From NCBI RefSeq assembly GCF_001542915.1, contig NZ_LNNH01000012.1:189166-238318 (forward strand): a stretch of DNA of 49,153 nt. The letters are read 5' to 3'. The translations under genes were made by a program, and so were the position numbers. Source of the stretch: Peribacillus simplex. Lineage in GTDB: Bacteria > Bacillota > Bacilli > Bacillales > DSM-1321. The notes beneath the pieces are model-generated. The model made no database searches and was not told where the DNA came from. It was given only the letters and a program-made list of their open reading frames with translations. Every line of letters begins with the position of its first letter. Position 1 is the stretch's first letter. Below, in pieces: positions 35,504-46,394 of this stretch.

Positions 35504-38500
35504 TTACATATTTCTGCGATATTGCCCGCCTACATCATATAACGCACGGGTTATCTGGCCAAGGCTAGCCACTTTCACACAATTCATGAGCTCGGCAAAA
35601 ATATTGTCACCATTCATGGCCGCGGCCTTCAGCCTGGTTAGGGCTTCATCGGTGAACTGCTTATTTCTTTCCTGAAATGCCCGCAAGTTTTTGATTTGCC
35701 CTTCCTTTTCTTCCTTTGTTGCACGGGCAATTTCCATGCTGTTGACGGCATCCTCGGAAGGAGGATTTGGATTCAGGTACGTATTGACCCCGATGATCGG
35801 CAATTCCCCGGTATGCTTTTTCATTTCATAATGCATGGATTCATCCTGGATTTTGCCCCGCTGGTACTGCGTCTCCATAGCGCCAAGAACGCCGCCTCGA
35901 TCATTGATGCGATCGAACTCCTGAAGGACGGCCTCCTCAACCATATCCGTCAATTCCTCGACAATGAAGGAGCCGGAAATCGGATTTTCATTCTTTGAAA
36001 GCCCATGCTCCTTCGTAATGATCATTTGAATGGCCATGGCACGGCGTACAGATTCTTCGGTAGGCGTCGTGATGGCTTCATCATAAGCATTCGTATGCAG
36101 GGAGTTACAGTTGTCCTGTAAGGCCATCAAAGCCTGAAGTGTCGTTCTGATATCATTGAAATCTATTTCTTGCGCATGAAGGGAGCGGCCTGATGTTTGT
36201 ATATGGTATTTCAGCTTCCGGCTCCTGTCATTCGCACCATATTTATCCTTCATGACCGTCGCCCAAATCCTTCTTGCCACCCTTCCGATGACCGTATATT
36301 CAGCATCGAGCCCATTCGAGAAGAAAAACGACAAATTCGGGGCGAAATCATCGATATTCATTCCGCGACTCAAGTAATATTCGATGTACGTAAAGCCATT
36401 CGCCAAAGTGAAGGCCAGTTGTGAAATCGGATTGGCCCCGGCTTCGGCAATGTGATAACCGGATATGGATACAGAATAGTAATTCCTGACTTTATGATCG
36501 ATGAAATAGGCTTGGATATCCCCCATTAGCCTTAATGCAAATTCCGTGGAGAAGATGCATGTATTCTGGCCTTGGTCCTCTTTCAGGATGTCCGCTTGAA
36601 CTGTTCCGCGTACCGTCTGAAGAGTGAAGGCCTCCACTTCCTGTACCTCCATATCCGTAAGCGGTCGGCCGAGCTCTTCCGCCTTTCGTTGGATCTGTTG
36701 TTCGATTGCCGTGTTCATGAACATGGCCAATATGATCGGTGCCGGTCCATTGATGGTCATGGATACGGATGTTGATGGGTGGCAAAGATCAAAACCTGCA
36801 TACAGTTTCTTCATGTCATCCAACGTACAAATGCTAACGCCGCTTTCCCCTACCTTGCCATAGATATCTGGACGATGATCAGGATCCTCGCCATATAATG
36901 TTACGGAATCGAAAGCCGTACTAAGCCGTTTAGCAGTATCATCCTTGGATAGATAATGAAATCGGCGGTTGGTCCGGTCCGGGGATCCCTCACCGGCGAA
37001 TTGCCGTTTTGGATCTTCCCCTTCACGCTTGAATGGAAAGACTCCAGCTGTATACGGGAAGAAGCCCGGAACATTTTCACGGGATATCCACGCCAAAATC
37101 TCACCGTAATCAACAAATTTAGGCAGGGACACTCTCGGGATCATTAAACCCGATAAGCTTTTCGTTTTTAGCTTCGTGACGATTTCTTTGTCCCTGATCG
37201 TCGTTACAAACTGCTCCCCTGCATATTTTTCTTTTAAATCGCTCCAGCCCGAGAGCGATTTTTTCGATTCGGGGGATAACTTGGCAGCCGTTTCTTTTTT
37301 CAAATCTTCCAAAGACGCAAGAATTTCTTTGTCGTTATCATTTTCCTTTACCGCCTCAATGGCACCTTCAAGCTGGAAAAGCCTGCGGGCGATGCGGACT
37401 TGCTCCGCCGAGCGTTTATGATACGTCCGGACCGTATCGCTTATTTCCCGCAAATAATAACGGCGGTCATTCGGAATGATGACATTTTGCTTGTAAACAT
37501 CCGCTTCCTTCGAAAAGGCAGTGCTCCATTCCGTCCCTGCTTTTTCATTAAGTTTTTCTATCAGGGCAGCGAATAATGCATTGGTCCCCGGGTCATTGAA
37601 TTGGGAGGCGATCGTGCCATAAACCGGCATTTCCGATGGATCTTGATCAAAAAGGGTCCTGCTACGTTGATATTGTTTCTGAACTTGGTTTTTTGCATCC
37701 TCAGAGCCTTTGCGCTCATATTTGTTAATGACGATCAAGTCTGCATAATCGATCATATCGATCTTTTCCAGCTGGGAAGGTGCGCCGAACTCACTTGTCA
37801 TCACATACATGGACACATCACAAATCTCGGCAACTTCTGCATCGCCCTGGCCAATTCCGCTCGTTTCGACGATGATTAGATCGAAGCCAGCTGCCTTCAC
37901 GACGGATATGGCATCTTTAATCGCCAAGGACAGCTCACTTTTCGAATGACGCGTGGCCAGGCTCCGCATATATACACGCTCTGAAAAAATCGCGTTCATC
38001 CTGATCCTGTCGCCCAGCAAGGCACCGCCCGTTTTTTGTTTTGTCGGATCGACGGACAGTATGGCGATTTTCTTATCCTTGATTTCGTTAAGGAAACGCC
38101 GGATCAATTCATCGGTCAATGAACTTTTACCCGCGCCGCCCGTTCCTGTAATCCCTAGAACAGGCACCTTCCTTTCAGACGTCTTGATTTGTTCGAATAG
38201 GCTTTCCACTGCTGCGGCTGCTTCCTCCGTAGCCTCAAGCCTGCCTTCAGCGAAAGTGATATATTGGGCAATCGCATTCGTCCCGCCTGTGATCAGCTCA
38301 TCAAAGCGTTCCTGCAAAGAAGGTTTGACCGTGGAGAAGTCACATTCCTCCATCAATACATTTATCATGCCTTGGAGGCCGTATGCCCGCCCTTCATCAG
38401 GGGAGAAGATACGGGCTATCCCGTATTCATGCAGCTCCTTGATTTCCCTCGGAATGATGACCCCGCCACCTCCGGCAAAAATCCGAATATGCTCGGCTCC

Positions 38501-38770
38501 CCTTTCCTTCAACAGGTCATACATATATTTAAAATATTCTACATGGCCCCCTTGGTAGGATGACATCGCGATGCCTTGAACATCTTCCTGTATGGCTGCA
38601 TTCACGATCTCCTCAACAGATCGATTATGACCTAGATGAATGACCTCTGCCCCGCTCGACTGCAGGATCCTTCTCATGATGTTGATCGATGCGTCATGGC
38701 CATCGAATAAACTCGAAGCTGTCACGAATCTGATATGGTTTTTCGGTCTATACACTTCAACGGTACTCAT
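35504..38770 (-). CDS. icmF: Fused isobutyryl-CoA mutase with G-protein chaperone
   Basis: Adenosylcobalamin enzyme interconverting isobutyryl-CoA and n-butyryl-CoA; some members also act on isovaleryl/pivalyl-CoA. 1088 residues. B12-binding domain first (DGHDAS at 23-28; cobalamin loops to about 140), then a MeaI-type GTPase (P loop 209-217, [13 protein letters not shown] guanine motif near 349), a linker, and the mutase barrel (about 545-1088). Where methylmalonyl-CoA mutases carry a substrate-binding Arg before NTYIF, this protein has Gln735 in GQNTCIF, the IcmF signature. AAGGGGGAG precedes the ATG. It follows the TetR gene by 11 bases. B. subtilis lacks it. Confidence 0.95.
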   Translation of the reverse strand: MSTVEVYRPKNHIRFVTASSLFDGHDASINIMRRILQSSGAEVIHLGHNRSVEEIVNAAIQEDVQGIAMSSYQGGHVEYFKYMYDLLKERGAEHIRIFAGGGGVIIPREIKELHEYGIARIFSPDEGRAYGLQGMINVLMEECDFSTVKPSLQERFDELITGGTNAIAQYITFAEGRLEATEEAAAAVESLFEQIKTSERKVPVLGITGTGGAGKSSLTDELIRRFLNEIKDKKIAILSVDPTKQKTGGALLGDRIRMNAIFSERVYMRSLATRHSKSELSLAIKDAISVVKAAGFDLIIVETSGIGQGDAEVAEICDVSMYVMTSEFGAPSQLEKIDMIDYADLIVINKYERKGSEDAKNQVQKQYQRSRTLFDQDPSEMPVYGTIASQFNDPGTNALFAALIEKLNEKAGTEWSTAFSKEADVYKQNVIIPNDRRYYLREISDTVRTYHKRSAEQVRIARRLFQLEGAIEAVKENDNDKEILASLEDLKKETAAKLSPESKKSLSGWSDLKEKYAGEQFVTTIRDKEIVTKLKTKSLSGLMIPRVSLPKFVDYGEILAWISRENVPGFFPYTAGVFPFKREGEDPKRQFAGEGSPDRTNRRFHYLSKDDTAKRLSTAFDSVTLYGEDPDHRPDIYGKVGESGVSICTLDDMKKLYAGFDLCHPSTSVSMTINGPAPIILAMFMNTAIEQQIQRKAEELGRPLTDMEVQEVEAFTLQTVRGTVQADILKEDQGQNTCIFSTEFALRLMGDIQAYFIDHKVRNYYSVSISGYHIAEAGANPISQLAFTLANGFTYIEYYLSRGMNIDDFAPNLSFFFSNGLDAEYTVIGRVARRIWATVMKDKYGANDRSRKLKYHIQTSGRSLHAQEIDFNDIRTTLQALMALQDNCNSLHTNAYDEAITTPTEESVRRAMAIQMIITKEHGLSKNENPISGSFIVEELTDMVEEAVLQEFDRINDRGGVLGAMETQYQRGKIQDESMHYEMKKHTGELPIIGVNTYLNPNPPSEDAVNSMEIARATKEEKEGQIKNLRAFQERNKQFTDEALTRLKAAAMNGDNIFAELMNCVKVASLGQITRALYDVGGQYRRNM

Positions 38771-38781
38771 ATAGCTCCCCC

Positions 38782-39432
38782 TTATTGAAACGACTTGATA
38801 TCAGCACTTTTATGAAATGATACATTTTGAATCAATAATTGCGTCTGCACATCGATGTACTCTTGAAGCGTATACTCTTTATGCAAAGCCCATCTTCTAA
38901 AACTCCACATCTGTCCCTGGACAAAGATGTTATGCGAAAGAAGGCTGATTTGTTTTTCCGTCAGCAAAAGTTCCCCGTTCTCAACACATTTCGTTATGAC
39001 CTTTTCGAACATGCCCACCATTCGGATTTCTTTGTTCAGCACGTAAGGCAGGGCATCCTTCGTCAACGCCTTCACCTCTTGATACATCACCAGCACTTCG
39101 TCCTGCATATCATCCATCACTTTATAAAAATAGGCGATTGTCATCTTCAAACTATCAAGTGTCCCATCACTCTGATCGATTTCTTTTTGAAGCTTTTCCT
39201 GAACTTCATCGTAAATAAAGTCACAAACGAGATATAAAATATCTTCCTTGGTTCGGATATACTCGTATAACGTACCAATACTAAAGCCAGCCGCTTTGGC
39301 AATTTCCCTGGTAGTCGTCCGATGGAATCCCTTTTCCTTAAAAAGGGTCACCGCCCCTTTGATCATTTGGGTACGTCTTTTTTCCACCAGCCGCTCATCC
39401 TTCACAGACGCAAGTACTTCTCTTTTTTCCAT
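38782..39432 (-). CDS. TetR-family regulator of the acyl-CoA cluster
   Basis: 216 residues from the ATG at 39432 (AAGGGG 7 bases upstream). N-terminal helix-turn-helix (about 17-65) with the pattern [40 protein letters not shown]; the C-terminal ligand domain is helical and family-specific. It is not close to B. subtilis FadR, so the ligand is unknown; a CoA thioester is the natural guess from its neighbours. Likely binds the palindrome at 43992-44007. The gap upstream (39433-39545) has a weak TTGACG-N17-TATTGG. Confidence 0.9.
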   Translation of the reverse strand: MEKREVLASVKDERLVEKRRTQMIKGAVTLFKEKGFHRTTTREIAKAAGFSIGTLYEYIRTKEDILYLVCDFIYDEVQEKLQKEIDQSDGTLDSLKMTIAYFYKVMDDMQDEVLVMYQEVKALTKDALPYVLNKEIRMVGMFEKVITKCVENGELLLTEKQISLLSHNIFVQGQMWSFRRWALHKEYTLQEYIDVQTQLLIQNVSFHKSADIKSFQ

Positions 39433-39545
39433 TTTCAAACCCCTTTTATGAAGCGAATCATATACCCAACAAAGACATTCTCCAATAAATTGAAAAGGGC
39501 ATTCCGTCAAGGCGGTGCCTCAAGCGGAAAACCTCATTTTCAACT

Positions 39546-40685
39546 CTATTTCGTAACCATCCTTGAAATGACCAGCTTCTGAATCTCCTGTGTACCTTCG
39601 TAGATCTGGGTTATTTTCGCATCGCGCATATACCGTTCTACTGGATAATCCTTTGTATAGCCATAACCACCGAAAACCTGTACGGCTTCCGTCGTTACTT
39701 TCATGGCTGTATCACCAGCGAATAGTTTCGACATGGCCGACTCTTTTCCATATGGTAGACCCACGGATTCCAACCAGGCAGCCTGGTAGGTTAATAATCT
39801 TGATGCTTCAACCCCGGTTGCCATATCCGCCAGTTTAAAACCGATTCCTTGCTGTGCAGAGATGGGCTTGCCGAATTGGACGCGCTCTTTTGCATAATTG
39901 ACCGCGGCATCCAATGCACCCTGGGCAATGCCTACAGCTTGGGCGGCTATTCCGTTACGGCCCCCATCAAGCGTCATCATCGCGATTTTAAAGCCCTCCC
40001 CTTCCTTGCCAAGCAGGTTTGCCTTCGGCACCCGGCATTCATCAAAAATGATTTCCGTTGTCGGTGATGAACGGATTCCCAGCTTCTTCTCTTTTTTACC
40101 AACACTGAAACCCGGGAAGTCACTTTCGATGATGAAAGCACTCGTTCCTTTTTGCTTCGATTCGGGATCTGTCAAAGCAAAGACAACGTAGGTATCTGCA
40201 ATTCCGCCGTTCGTAATGAAAATCTTCGAACCGTTGATGATATATTCATCACCAACAAGCTTCGCGGTCGTTCTCATGCCGCCTGCGTCGGATCCTGAGC
40301 TAGGCTCAGTCAGGCCATACGCGCCGATTTTTTCACCCTGTGCCATCGGGCGAAGATATTTTTGCTTTTGCTCCTCGGATCCGAATTTGTAGATTGGCCA
40401 GCCTGCAAGAGATGTATGGGCTGATAACGTAACCCCAGTGGAAGCACAGACTCGGGAAAGTTCCTCGATCGCAATGCAATACGCCAAATAGTCGCTCCCG
40501 ATTCCCCCGTATTCCTCCGGCCACGGAATTCCCGTCAAACCAAGTTCGGCCATTTTATCAAAAATTTCACGGTCAAATCGTTCTTCTTCATCCCTCTCGG
40601 CAGCCGTAGGAGCCACTTCATTCTGCGCAAAATCGCGCACCATTTTTCTGATCATTTCATGTTCTTCGGTCAATTTAAACTGCAT
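39546..40685 (-). CDS. acdA: Acyl-CoA dehydrogenase (AcdA type)
   Basis: FAD enzyme that makes the 2,3-enoyl-CoA and passes electrons to ETF. 379 residues with the three family domains. [13 protein letters not shown] and [15 protein letters not shown] bind FAD; the catalytic base is Glu363 in [10 protein letters not shown], the place used in short-chain (butyryl) enzymes. B. subtilis acdA has the same neighbours ywjF and rpoE. Spaced 30 bases after the previous gene. Confidence 0.92.
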   Translation of the reverse strand: MQFKLTEEHEMIRKMVRDFAQNEVAPTAAERDEEERFDREIFDKMAELGLTGIPWPEEYGGIGSDYLAYCIAIEELSRVCASTGVTLSAHTSLAGWPIYKFGSEEQKQKYLRPMAQGEKIGAYGLTEPSSGSDAGGMRTTAKLVGDEYIINGSKIFITNGGIADTYVVFALTDPESKQKGTSAFIIESDFPGFSVGKKEKKLGIRSSPTTEIIFDECRVPKANLLGKEGEGFKIAMMTLDGGRNGIAAQAVGIAQGALDAAVNYAKERVQFGKPISAQQGIGFKLADMATGVEASRLLTYQAAWLESVGLPYGKESAMSKLFAGDTAMKVTTEAVQVFGGYGYTKDYPVERYMRDAKITQIYEGTQEIQKLVISRMVTK

Positions 40686-40715
40686 GATATTCTTCCCCTG
40701 CCCTTTTCGATGTAT

Positions 40716-41846
40716 TTAAAGATTCTTATTGATGACCATTCTTTGGATTTCACTGGTGCCTTCATATATTTCCGTTACCTTTGCGTCCCTGAAATAGCGT
40801 TCTACGGGATATTCCGTCGTATATCCATAACCTCCGAATACTTGGACAGCTTCTATCGCCACCTCGACGGCCGTCCTCGAAGCGAATAGCTTAGCCATCG
40901 CAGCCTCCTTGCCGCACTTCAAGCCCTCTGAGCGTAAAAACGCCGCCCGGTAGACAAGTAATCTGGAAGCTTCTATGCCGGTGGCCATTTCCGCCAGCTT
41001 GAAGCCAATCCCTTGCTGCGATGCAATCGGTTTGTTGAACTGCACCCTGTCCTTTGCATATTGGACGGCATGTTCCATGGCACCCTCAGCAATTCCCAGC
41101 GCCTGGGACGCAATCCCGATCCTGCCGGCATCCAGATTGGCCATCGCAATCTTGAAGCCTTCACCTTCTTTTCCAAGCAGATTGCCCTCAGGCACTTTCA
41201 TATCTTCGAAGGTCACCTGCACGGTGCTCGAGCCATGAAGCCCCATTTTACGCTCGTCTTTACCGATGATTAAGCCAGGCGTCCCCTTTTCGACGATGAA
41301 GGCAGAGATTCCCTTGCTGCCGGCCTTCGGATCGGTTGAGGCAAAAACGATAAACACATCCGCCTCACCGCCATTCGTGATGAATACTTTGGATCCATTT
41401 ATTCGATATAGACCGTCTTTTTTTACAGCCTTCGATTTCAAACTCGCAGCATCGGAGCCGGAGCTTTGCTCGGTCAAGCAAAATGCGCCTAAATATTGTC
41501 CTGCGGCTAACTTAGGCACATACTTTCGTTTCTGCTCCTCGGTTCCAAAATAAACGATCGGATTCGTTCCAACAGAAGTATGGACGGACAATATGACACC
41601 TAGGGTGGGGCTTACTTTGGAAATCTCGTTGATGGCGATGATATAAGACATGAAGTCCATCCCCGCGCCACCGTATTGTTCGGGGATCGGAATTCCCATC
41701 AAGCCAAGATCGCCCATTTTTTGCAGGATCGCTTTCGGAAACATGCCTTTTTCCATGGCGTCGATATGAGGGGCAATTTCTTTCTCCGCAAAATCACTTA
41801 CCATCTTCCGCATCATTTGCTGTTCTTCTGTAAACTTGAAATCCAT
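40716..41846 (-). CDS. Acyl-CoA dehydrogenase (MmgC-like)
   Basis: Second short-chain type acyl-CoA dehydrogenase, 376 residues, clearly a paralogue of the downstream one. Motifs FCLTEQSSGSDAA, FITNGGEADVFIVFA, and Glu362 in EIYEGTSEIQ as catalytic base. It follows hbd and thiolase as mmgC follows mmgA-mmgB in B. subtilis. The ATG at 41846 has a weakly placed GGAGGAATG region upstream. Substrate preference cannot be read from the sequence. Confidence 0.91.
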   Translation of the reverse strand: MDFKFTEEQQMMRKMVSDFAEKEIAPHIDAMEKGMFPKAILQKMGDLGLMGIPIPEQYGGAGMDFMSYIIAINEISKVSPTLGVILSVHTSVGTNPIVYFGTEEQKRKYVPKLAAGQYLGAFCLTEQSSGSDAASLKSKAVKKDGLYRINGSKVFITNGGEADVFIVFASTDPKAGSKGISAFIVEKGTPGLIIGKDERKMGLHGSSTVQVTFEDMKVPEGNLLGKEGEGFKIAMANLDAGRIGIASQALGIAEGAMEHAVQYAKDRVQFNKPIASQQGIGFKLAEMATGIEASRLLVYRAAFLRSEGLKCGKEAAMAKLFASRTAVEVAIEAVQVFGGYGYTTEYPVERYFRDAKVTEIYEGTSEIQRMVINKNL

Positions 41847-41891
41847 TCCTTCATTCCTCCCTAGCTGCAGATGCTTTTCAATGATCAGTTA

Positions 41892-42743
41892 TCAGTTATA
41901 TTCGTAAAAGCCACGTCCTGATTTCCTGCCCAGCCACCCAGCTTTTACATATTTCCTTAGCAGCGGACACGGACGGTATTTATCATCGCCCAGCCCTTGA
42001 TGAAGGGTTTCCATAATATATAAGCATGTGTCGAGTCCAATGAAGTCAGCTAGCGTAAGCGGTCCCATCGGATGGTTCATCCCGAGCTTCATCACATCAT
42101 CAATCGCCTCTTTAGTGGCAACGCCCTCATATAGCGTATAGATGGCCTCGTTGATCATCGGCATCAAAATCCGATTCGCTACAAAACCGGGGAAATCATT
42201 CACTTCCACCGGCACCTTGTTCAAGGATTCGGCCATCTTTTCCACCTTTTGATATACTTCATCGGCTGTAGCAAGACCGCGGATGACCTCCACTAGCTTC
42301 ATCACTGGAACCGGGTTCATGAAATGCATGCCGATGACATTGGCAGGCCTTTTCGTGCTCGCTGCTATTTCGGTAATCGGCAGTGAAGAAGTATTGGTGG
42401 CAAGTATGGCATGTTGTGGCGCGATTTGGTCCAGCTCGGCAAATAGCTTCGTTTTTATTTCCATATTTTCCACTGCAGCTTCAATCACCAAATCCACCTC
42501 GGCTGCATTTTGCAAATCAGTCGATGACGTCAGCCTGGAAAGGGCTGCATCCTTATCCTCGGCCTTCATTTTCCCTTTTTCGACCTGTCGCGAAAGGTTT
42601 TTGGTGATCGTTCCTAAGCCCTTTTCCACAAATTCAGCTTGTAAATCATGCAAGAGAACCTCATAGCCCCCCATTGCGCAAACCTGGGCGATGCCAGACC
42701 CCATCTGTCCCGCACCGATGACCATCACTTTTTGAATGTTCAT
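41892..42743 (-). CDS. 3-hydroxybutyryl-CoA dehydrogenase
   Basis: Oxidises 3-hydroxyacyl-CoA with NAD(P)+. 283 residues. Rossmann fold [10 protein letters not shown] near residues 10-20; substrate domain with [36 protein letters not shown] and the typical end KSGRGFYEY. The ATG at 42743 has GAGGAGGG 5 bases upstream; an ATG 18 bases earlier lacks a site. Resembles MmgB (Hbd). Positioned between thiolase and acyl-CoA dehydrogenase. Confidence 0.93.
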   Translation of the reverse strand: MNIQKVMVIGAGQMGSGIAQVCAMGGYEVLLHDLQAEFVEKGLGTITKNLSRQVEKGKMKAEDKDAALSRLTSSTDLQNAAEVDLVIEAAVENMEIKTKLFAELDQIAPQHAILATNTSSLPITEIAASTKRPANVIGMHFMNPVPVMKLVEVIRGLATADEVYQKVEKMAESLNKVPVEVNDFPGFVANRILMPMINEAIYTLYEGVATKEAIDDVMKLGMNHPMGPLTLADFIGLDTCLYIMETLHQGLGDDKYRPCPLLRKYVKAGWLGRKSGRGFYEYN

Positions 42744-42772
42744 GAAAACCCTCCTCATCATCTATGAAACTA

Positions 42773-43963
42773 TCAACTTTGCTTTGGCACCTCGATTAAG
42801 ATCGCATCTCCTTGGCCGCCGCCACTGCAGATCGCTGCTATGCCCAGTCCCCCGCCACGGCGTTTCAACTCATGCATGAGCGTGATGATGATGCGGGCAC
42901 CGCTTGCCCCGATCGGGTGACCTAAGGCCACTGCACCTCCATTGACATTCACTTTTTCCGCCTCGACGCCGGCAATCTTCCCGCTGGCCAGTGCCACAGC
43001 TGCAAATGCTTCATTCACTTCGAATAAATCGATGTCTTCCACCGATTTGCCTGCCTTCTTCAGGATTTCATTTATGACCAAGCCAGGCGTTTTCGGGAAG
43101 TCCTTCGCTTCAACTGCCACTTCGGCATGTGCCAAAATATAAGCAAATGGAGCTTTCCCTTCTTTTTCGGCACGTTCCTCACTCATCAATATGAGAGCCG
43201 CCGCTCCATCATTGACTCCTGGTGCATTCCCTGCCGTAATCGTTCCCTCGTTATTAAAAGCAGGCCCTAATTTGGCGAGCTTCCCGGCAGATGTATCCTT
43301 TCTTGGTCCTTCATCATGTTCGATCGTAATCGGATCCCCTTTTCTGACCGGAACCTGTACGGCAACGATTTCTTCTGCCAGTATGCCTTCATCCATCGCT
43401 TTAAGCGCTTTTTGATGGCTATCGTAAGCCCAGCCATCTTGTTCCTCACGGGTAATTTCAAGATCCTCGGCAGTACTGTTTCCGTAAGTGCCCATATGTA
43501 CCCCTGTGAAACTGCAGCTAAGTCCGTCGGATATCATCGTATCCTTCATCTGCGCATCGCCCATCCTTAAGCCCCAGCGTGCCTTCGGAAGAATGTAAGG
43601 TGCATTGCTCATGGACTCCATTCCCCCGGCAACAATGATTTCCTCATCACCTAAACGAATGATCTGATCGGCCATTGTGACACTGCGAAGCCCTGATGCA
43701 CATACTTTATTAATCGTTTCCGTTTTCACTTCCCAAGGAATACCGGCATGTCGGGCTGCCTGACGTGAAGGGATTTGCCCTTGACCTGCCTGAAGCACAT
43801 TCCCCATGATTACCTCATCGACCTGCCCGCCCTCGATTCCAGCCCGTTCAAGTGCCTCCTTGATCGCCATCCCGCCAAGCTGTGATGCCGTAAAACTGCT
43901 AAGGCCTCCGCCAAATTTACCGAAGGGCGTTCTCACACCACTGATTATCACTGTTTTTGCCAT
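42773..43963 (-). CDS. Acetyl-CoA C-acetyltransferase (thiolase)
   Basis: Cleaves acetoacetyl-CoA to two acetyl-CoA, or the reverse. 396 residues. Nucleophile Cys88 in INKVCASGLRS, His349 in ALGHPIGASGAR and Cys379 in AICSGGGQG complete the thiolase triad. The ATG at 43963 has GGGAGG about 9 bases upstream. First gene of a unit running to icmF, with an operator and a cre-like site before it. Resembles MmgA. Confidence 0.94.
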   Translation of the reverse strand: MAKTVIISGVRTPFGKFGGGLSSFTASQLGGMAIKEALERAGIEGGQVDEVIMGNVLQAGQGQIPSRQAARHAGIPWEVKTETINKVCASGLRSVTMADQIIRLGDEEIIVAGGMESMSNAPYILPKARWGLRMGDAQMKDTMISDGLSCSFTGVHMGTYGNSTAEDLEITREEQDGWAYDSHQKALKAMDEGILAEEIVAVQVPVRKGDPITIEHDEGPRKDTSAGKLAKLGPAFNNEGTITAGNAPGVNDGAAALILMSEERAEKEGKAPFAYILAHAEVAVEAKDFPKTPGLVINEILKKAGKSVEDIDLFEVNEAFAAVALASGKIAGVEAEKVNVNGGAVALGHPIGASGARIIITLMHELKRRGGGLGIAAICSGGGQGDAILIEVPKQS

Positions 43964-43991
43964 CCTTATTTCCTCCCTCAATTAAAATTGA

Positions 43992-44007
43992 TTGAACGCT
44001 CGCTCAA
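43992..44007. promoter_or_regulatory. Palindromic TetR-type operator before the thiolase gene
   Basis: TTGAACG-CT-CGCTCAA, arms matching 6 of 7, located 29 bases upstream of the thiolase ATG. The wider 43989-44006 keeps about 13 of 18 positions of the FadR consensus TGAATGAMTANTCATTCA. A natural site for the cluster's own TetR protein. Confidence 0.6.
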
Positions 44008-44023
44008 TAAGGAGCCGAACGTT

Positions 44024-44038
44024 ATGTAAGCGCTTAAT
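44024..44038 (-). promoter_or_regulatory. cre-like CcpA site of the thiolase operon
   Basis: ATGTAAGCGCTTAAT differs from WTGNAANCGNWNNCW at one position and has the palindromic core TAAGCGCTTA. It overlaps a possible -10 (TAATAT, 44037-44042), so CcpA binding would block initiation. Confidence 0.6.
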
Positions 44039-44079
44039 ATTATCTTACATAATTTTGACAATAATTTAAATATTTAAAT

Positions 44080-44124
44080 AAAAAAATCGCCTGCTTCCTC
44101 AAAGCGATCATATAAGAAGCAGGC
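44080..44124 (-). terminator. Terminator of ywjF
   Basis: Stem GCCTGCTTC/GAAGCAGGC (44089-44097 with 44116-44124) followed by a T run on the minus strand. It splits ywjF from the thiolase unit. Confidence 0.87.
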
Positions 44125-44137
44125 AATCATATATTGA

Positions 44138-46273
44138 TTAAGATGCGATCGGTTTGCTTTCACCAATGATCGCTTTTTCGAGAAGCTCGGCTACATCATA
44201 CGTTTTAACGTTTTCCTCGACTTCTTTTGCTTTCGTCCCATCAGATAGCATGGTCAGGCAATAAGGACATCCCGAGCTGATAACGGTCGGGCTGACGGCA
44301 AGTGCTTGTTCCGTACGCGCCACATTAATGCGGTTTCCTGTTTCCTCTTCCATCCACATCAAACCGCCTCCGGCACCACAGCACATGCCCTTTTCACGGT
44401 TGCGCTCCATCTCGATCAGTTTCACGCCAGCAATCGATTGCAGGATTTCACGCGGTGGGCTATATACCTCATTGTACCTTCCCAAGTAGCAGGAATCGTG
44501 GAAAGTAATCGTTTCATTAACTGGATATTGCGGCACCAGCCTGCCTTCGCTGACGAGCTTTGCAAGCAGTTCCGTATGGTGGTACACTTCCGCCTCCAAG
44601 CCAAAATCCGGATACTCATTTTTAAAAATATTATAGGCATGCGGATCGATCGTCACGATTTTCTTGATGTCGTTCTTCTGGAACTCTTCGATGTTCTTCA
44701 TGGCAAGCTCCTGAAAAACAAACTCATTACCCAATCGACGCGGGGTATCCCCTGAGTTTTTCTCTTTATTTCCCAGAATCGCGAATTTGACGCCCGCTTC
44801 ATTCATTAACTTGGCAAAGGAAAGGGCAATCTTCTGGCTTCTGTTATCGTAAGATCCCATTGAACCGACCCAGAATAAATATTCGAATTCTTCGTCTGCC
44901 TTTTGCAATTCCTTCACGGTAGGAACACTGACATCCTCCCTCAAGGTTCTCCAATCTTCTCTCTCTTTACGGTTCAGCCCCCAAGGGTTTCCTTGACGCT
45001 CAATATTGGTCATTGCACGTTGGGCATCAGGATCAAGCCTGCCTTCGGTCAGCACTAAATATCGGCGCATATCGATGATTTTGTCGACATGTTCATTCAT
45101 TACCGGGCATTGATCCTCACAATTACGGCAGGTCGTGCAAGCCCATAGTTCTTCTTCCGTAATGACTTCGCCAATAAGGCTCGGGCTGTAGCTTTCAATT
45201 GCTGCGGCCGATTCCTGGGCTCCCTCGCCGCTGCTGGCAAGAGCGATCTTATTTCCAGTGGTATTGCCGAACACAAAGGATGGCACCCATGGCTGCTTCG
45301 TTGTTACAGCAGCTCCTGTATTCGTTAAATGGTCACGCATCTTGATGATGATATCCATCGGTGACAGCATTTTCCCGGTACCGGTTGCCGGACACATATT
45401 CGTACAGCGCCCGCATTCCACGCAGGCATAAAGATCGACCATTTGGTATTGTGTCAAATCCTCGATATATTTGGCACCATAATATTGGTTGCCTTCTTTG
45501 TCCAGGATCTCTTCTTCCAAATCGACCGGCTTCAATTTCCCTGGATTGTCCAGACGGTTCAAGAATACATTGATCGGACCGGCAATCAAGTGTGCATGCT
45601 TCGATTGCGGGATGTAAACAAGGAACGATAAGATGATCATTAGATGCATCCACCAAGCTACATAAAACACGGCAGTAGCTGCGGCTGTTCCCATCCAGCC
45701 GAATAGGAAGGCTATGCTTGATGCGACTGGCTCTGACCAGGTTGCATCATGTTCATGCCAAATCATTCCCATTCCATTCCCCAGCAGTACGGTAATCATG
45801 ATGCCGGTAATGAAGATGACAACCAATCCCGCTTTGAAATCCCTTTTCAGGCGGACAAGCTTTTCAACATAACGGCGGTAACCAGCCCAAAGGATTGCCA
45901 CCAGAACCGTGAGCGTCACGATTTCCTGGAAGAAGGTAAAGGCTGGATAAAGAGGTCCTAACGGCAAATGCCACCCTGGCCTTAACCCTTTAATGAAAAA
46001 GTCAAGTGCACCAAATTGCACTAAAATGAAGCCATAAAATAGCATCGCATGGATGATTCCGCTCTTTTTATCTTTGAAGAGCTTTTTCTGACCAAATACA
46101 TAAACCCCAATTTTAACCAAACGATCTTTTACACGGTTATCGAATTCCACTTTTTTGCCAAGTTTTATATATGCTAAACGAGTTCTAATCAAATAGATAA
46201 ATAAACCAGCGGCGTAAGCGGTTACAAGTAGAAAAGCAATCAAGTTGATCCACAGTAAGCCATTCATTTCCAT
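44138..46273 (-). CDS. ywjF: Membrane Fe-S oxidoreductase YwjF, likely ETF:menaquinone oxidoreductase
   Basis: 711 residues from the ATG at 46273 (GGGGGAAGG 5 bases upstream; an ATG 6 bases later is possible). The N-terminal third has about six membrane helices of NarI type; then two 4Fe-4S sites, CVECGRCTNMCP and CTTCRNCEDQCP; then two CCG-type domains as in heterodisulfide reductase, CCGAGGG and SGCPYC. The same domain order occurs in EtfD of Mycobacterium, described as taking electrons from ETF to menaquinone. B. subtilis calls it FadF, in the FadR regulon. Own promoter and terminator. Confidence 0.9.
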   Translation of the reverse strand: MEMNGLLWINLIAFLLVTAYAAGLFIYLIRTRLAYIKLGKKVEFDNRVKDRLVKIGVYVFGQKKLFKDKKSGIIHAMLFYGFILVQFGALDFFIKGLRPGWHLPLGPLYPAFTFFQEIVTLTVLVAILWAGYRRYVEKLVRLKRDFKAGLVVIFITGIMITVLLGNGMGMIWHEHDATWSEPVASSIAFLFGWMGTAAATAVFYVAWWMHLMIILSFLVYIPQSKHAHLIAGPINVFLNRLDNPGKLKPVDLEEEILDKEGNQYYGAKYIEDLTQYQMVDLYACVECGRCTNMCPATGTGKMLSPMDIIIKMRDHLTNTGAAVTTKQPWVPSFVFGNTTGNKIALASSGEGAQESAAAIESYSPSLIGEVITEEELWACTTCRNCEDQCPVMNEHVDKIIDMRRYLVLTEGRLDPDAQRAMTNIERQGNPWGLNRKEREDWRTLREDVSVPTVKELQKADEEFEYLFWVGSMGSYDNRSQKIALSFAKLMNEAGVKFAILGNKEKNSGDTPRRLGNEFVFQELAMKNIEEFQKNDIKKIVTIDPHAYNIFKNEYPDFGLEAEVYHHTELLAKLVSEGRLVPQYPVNETITFHDSCYLGRYNEVYSPPREILQSIAGVKLIEMERNREKGMCCGAGGGLMWMEEETGNRINVARTEQALAVSPTVISSGCPYCLTMLSDGTKAKEVEENVKTYDVAELLEKAIIGESKPIAS

Positions 46274-46366
46274 GCAGTCCTTCCCCCTCTTCGTAAATTG
46301 TAAAATGCCAGGCAACCATTTTAATAAATAGAAAATTTGGCATTTTCCTGAAATTTGATTACCTCC

Positions 46367-46394
46367 ATTATATAATGAATGAGCATTCAGTCAA
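46367..46394 (-). promoter_or_regulatory. ywjF promoter with FadR-type operator in the spacer
   Basis: TTGACT (46389-46394), 16 bases, TATAAT (46367-46372). Filling the space from -35 to -10, 46376-46393 reads TGACTGAATGCTCATTCA on the minus strand, 16 of 18 to the B. subtilis FadR consensus TGAATGAMTANTCATTCA as I recall it. Occupancy would block polymerase directly. Confidence 0.8.

Noticed and set aside
37953..38558. 201-codon plus-strand ORF opposite icmF
   Set aside because: Antisense shadow of the conserved GTPase and B12 domains.
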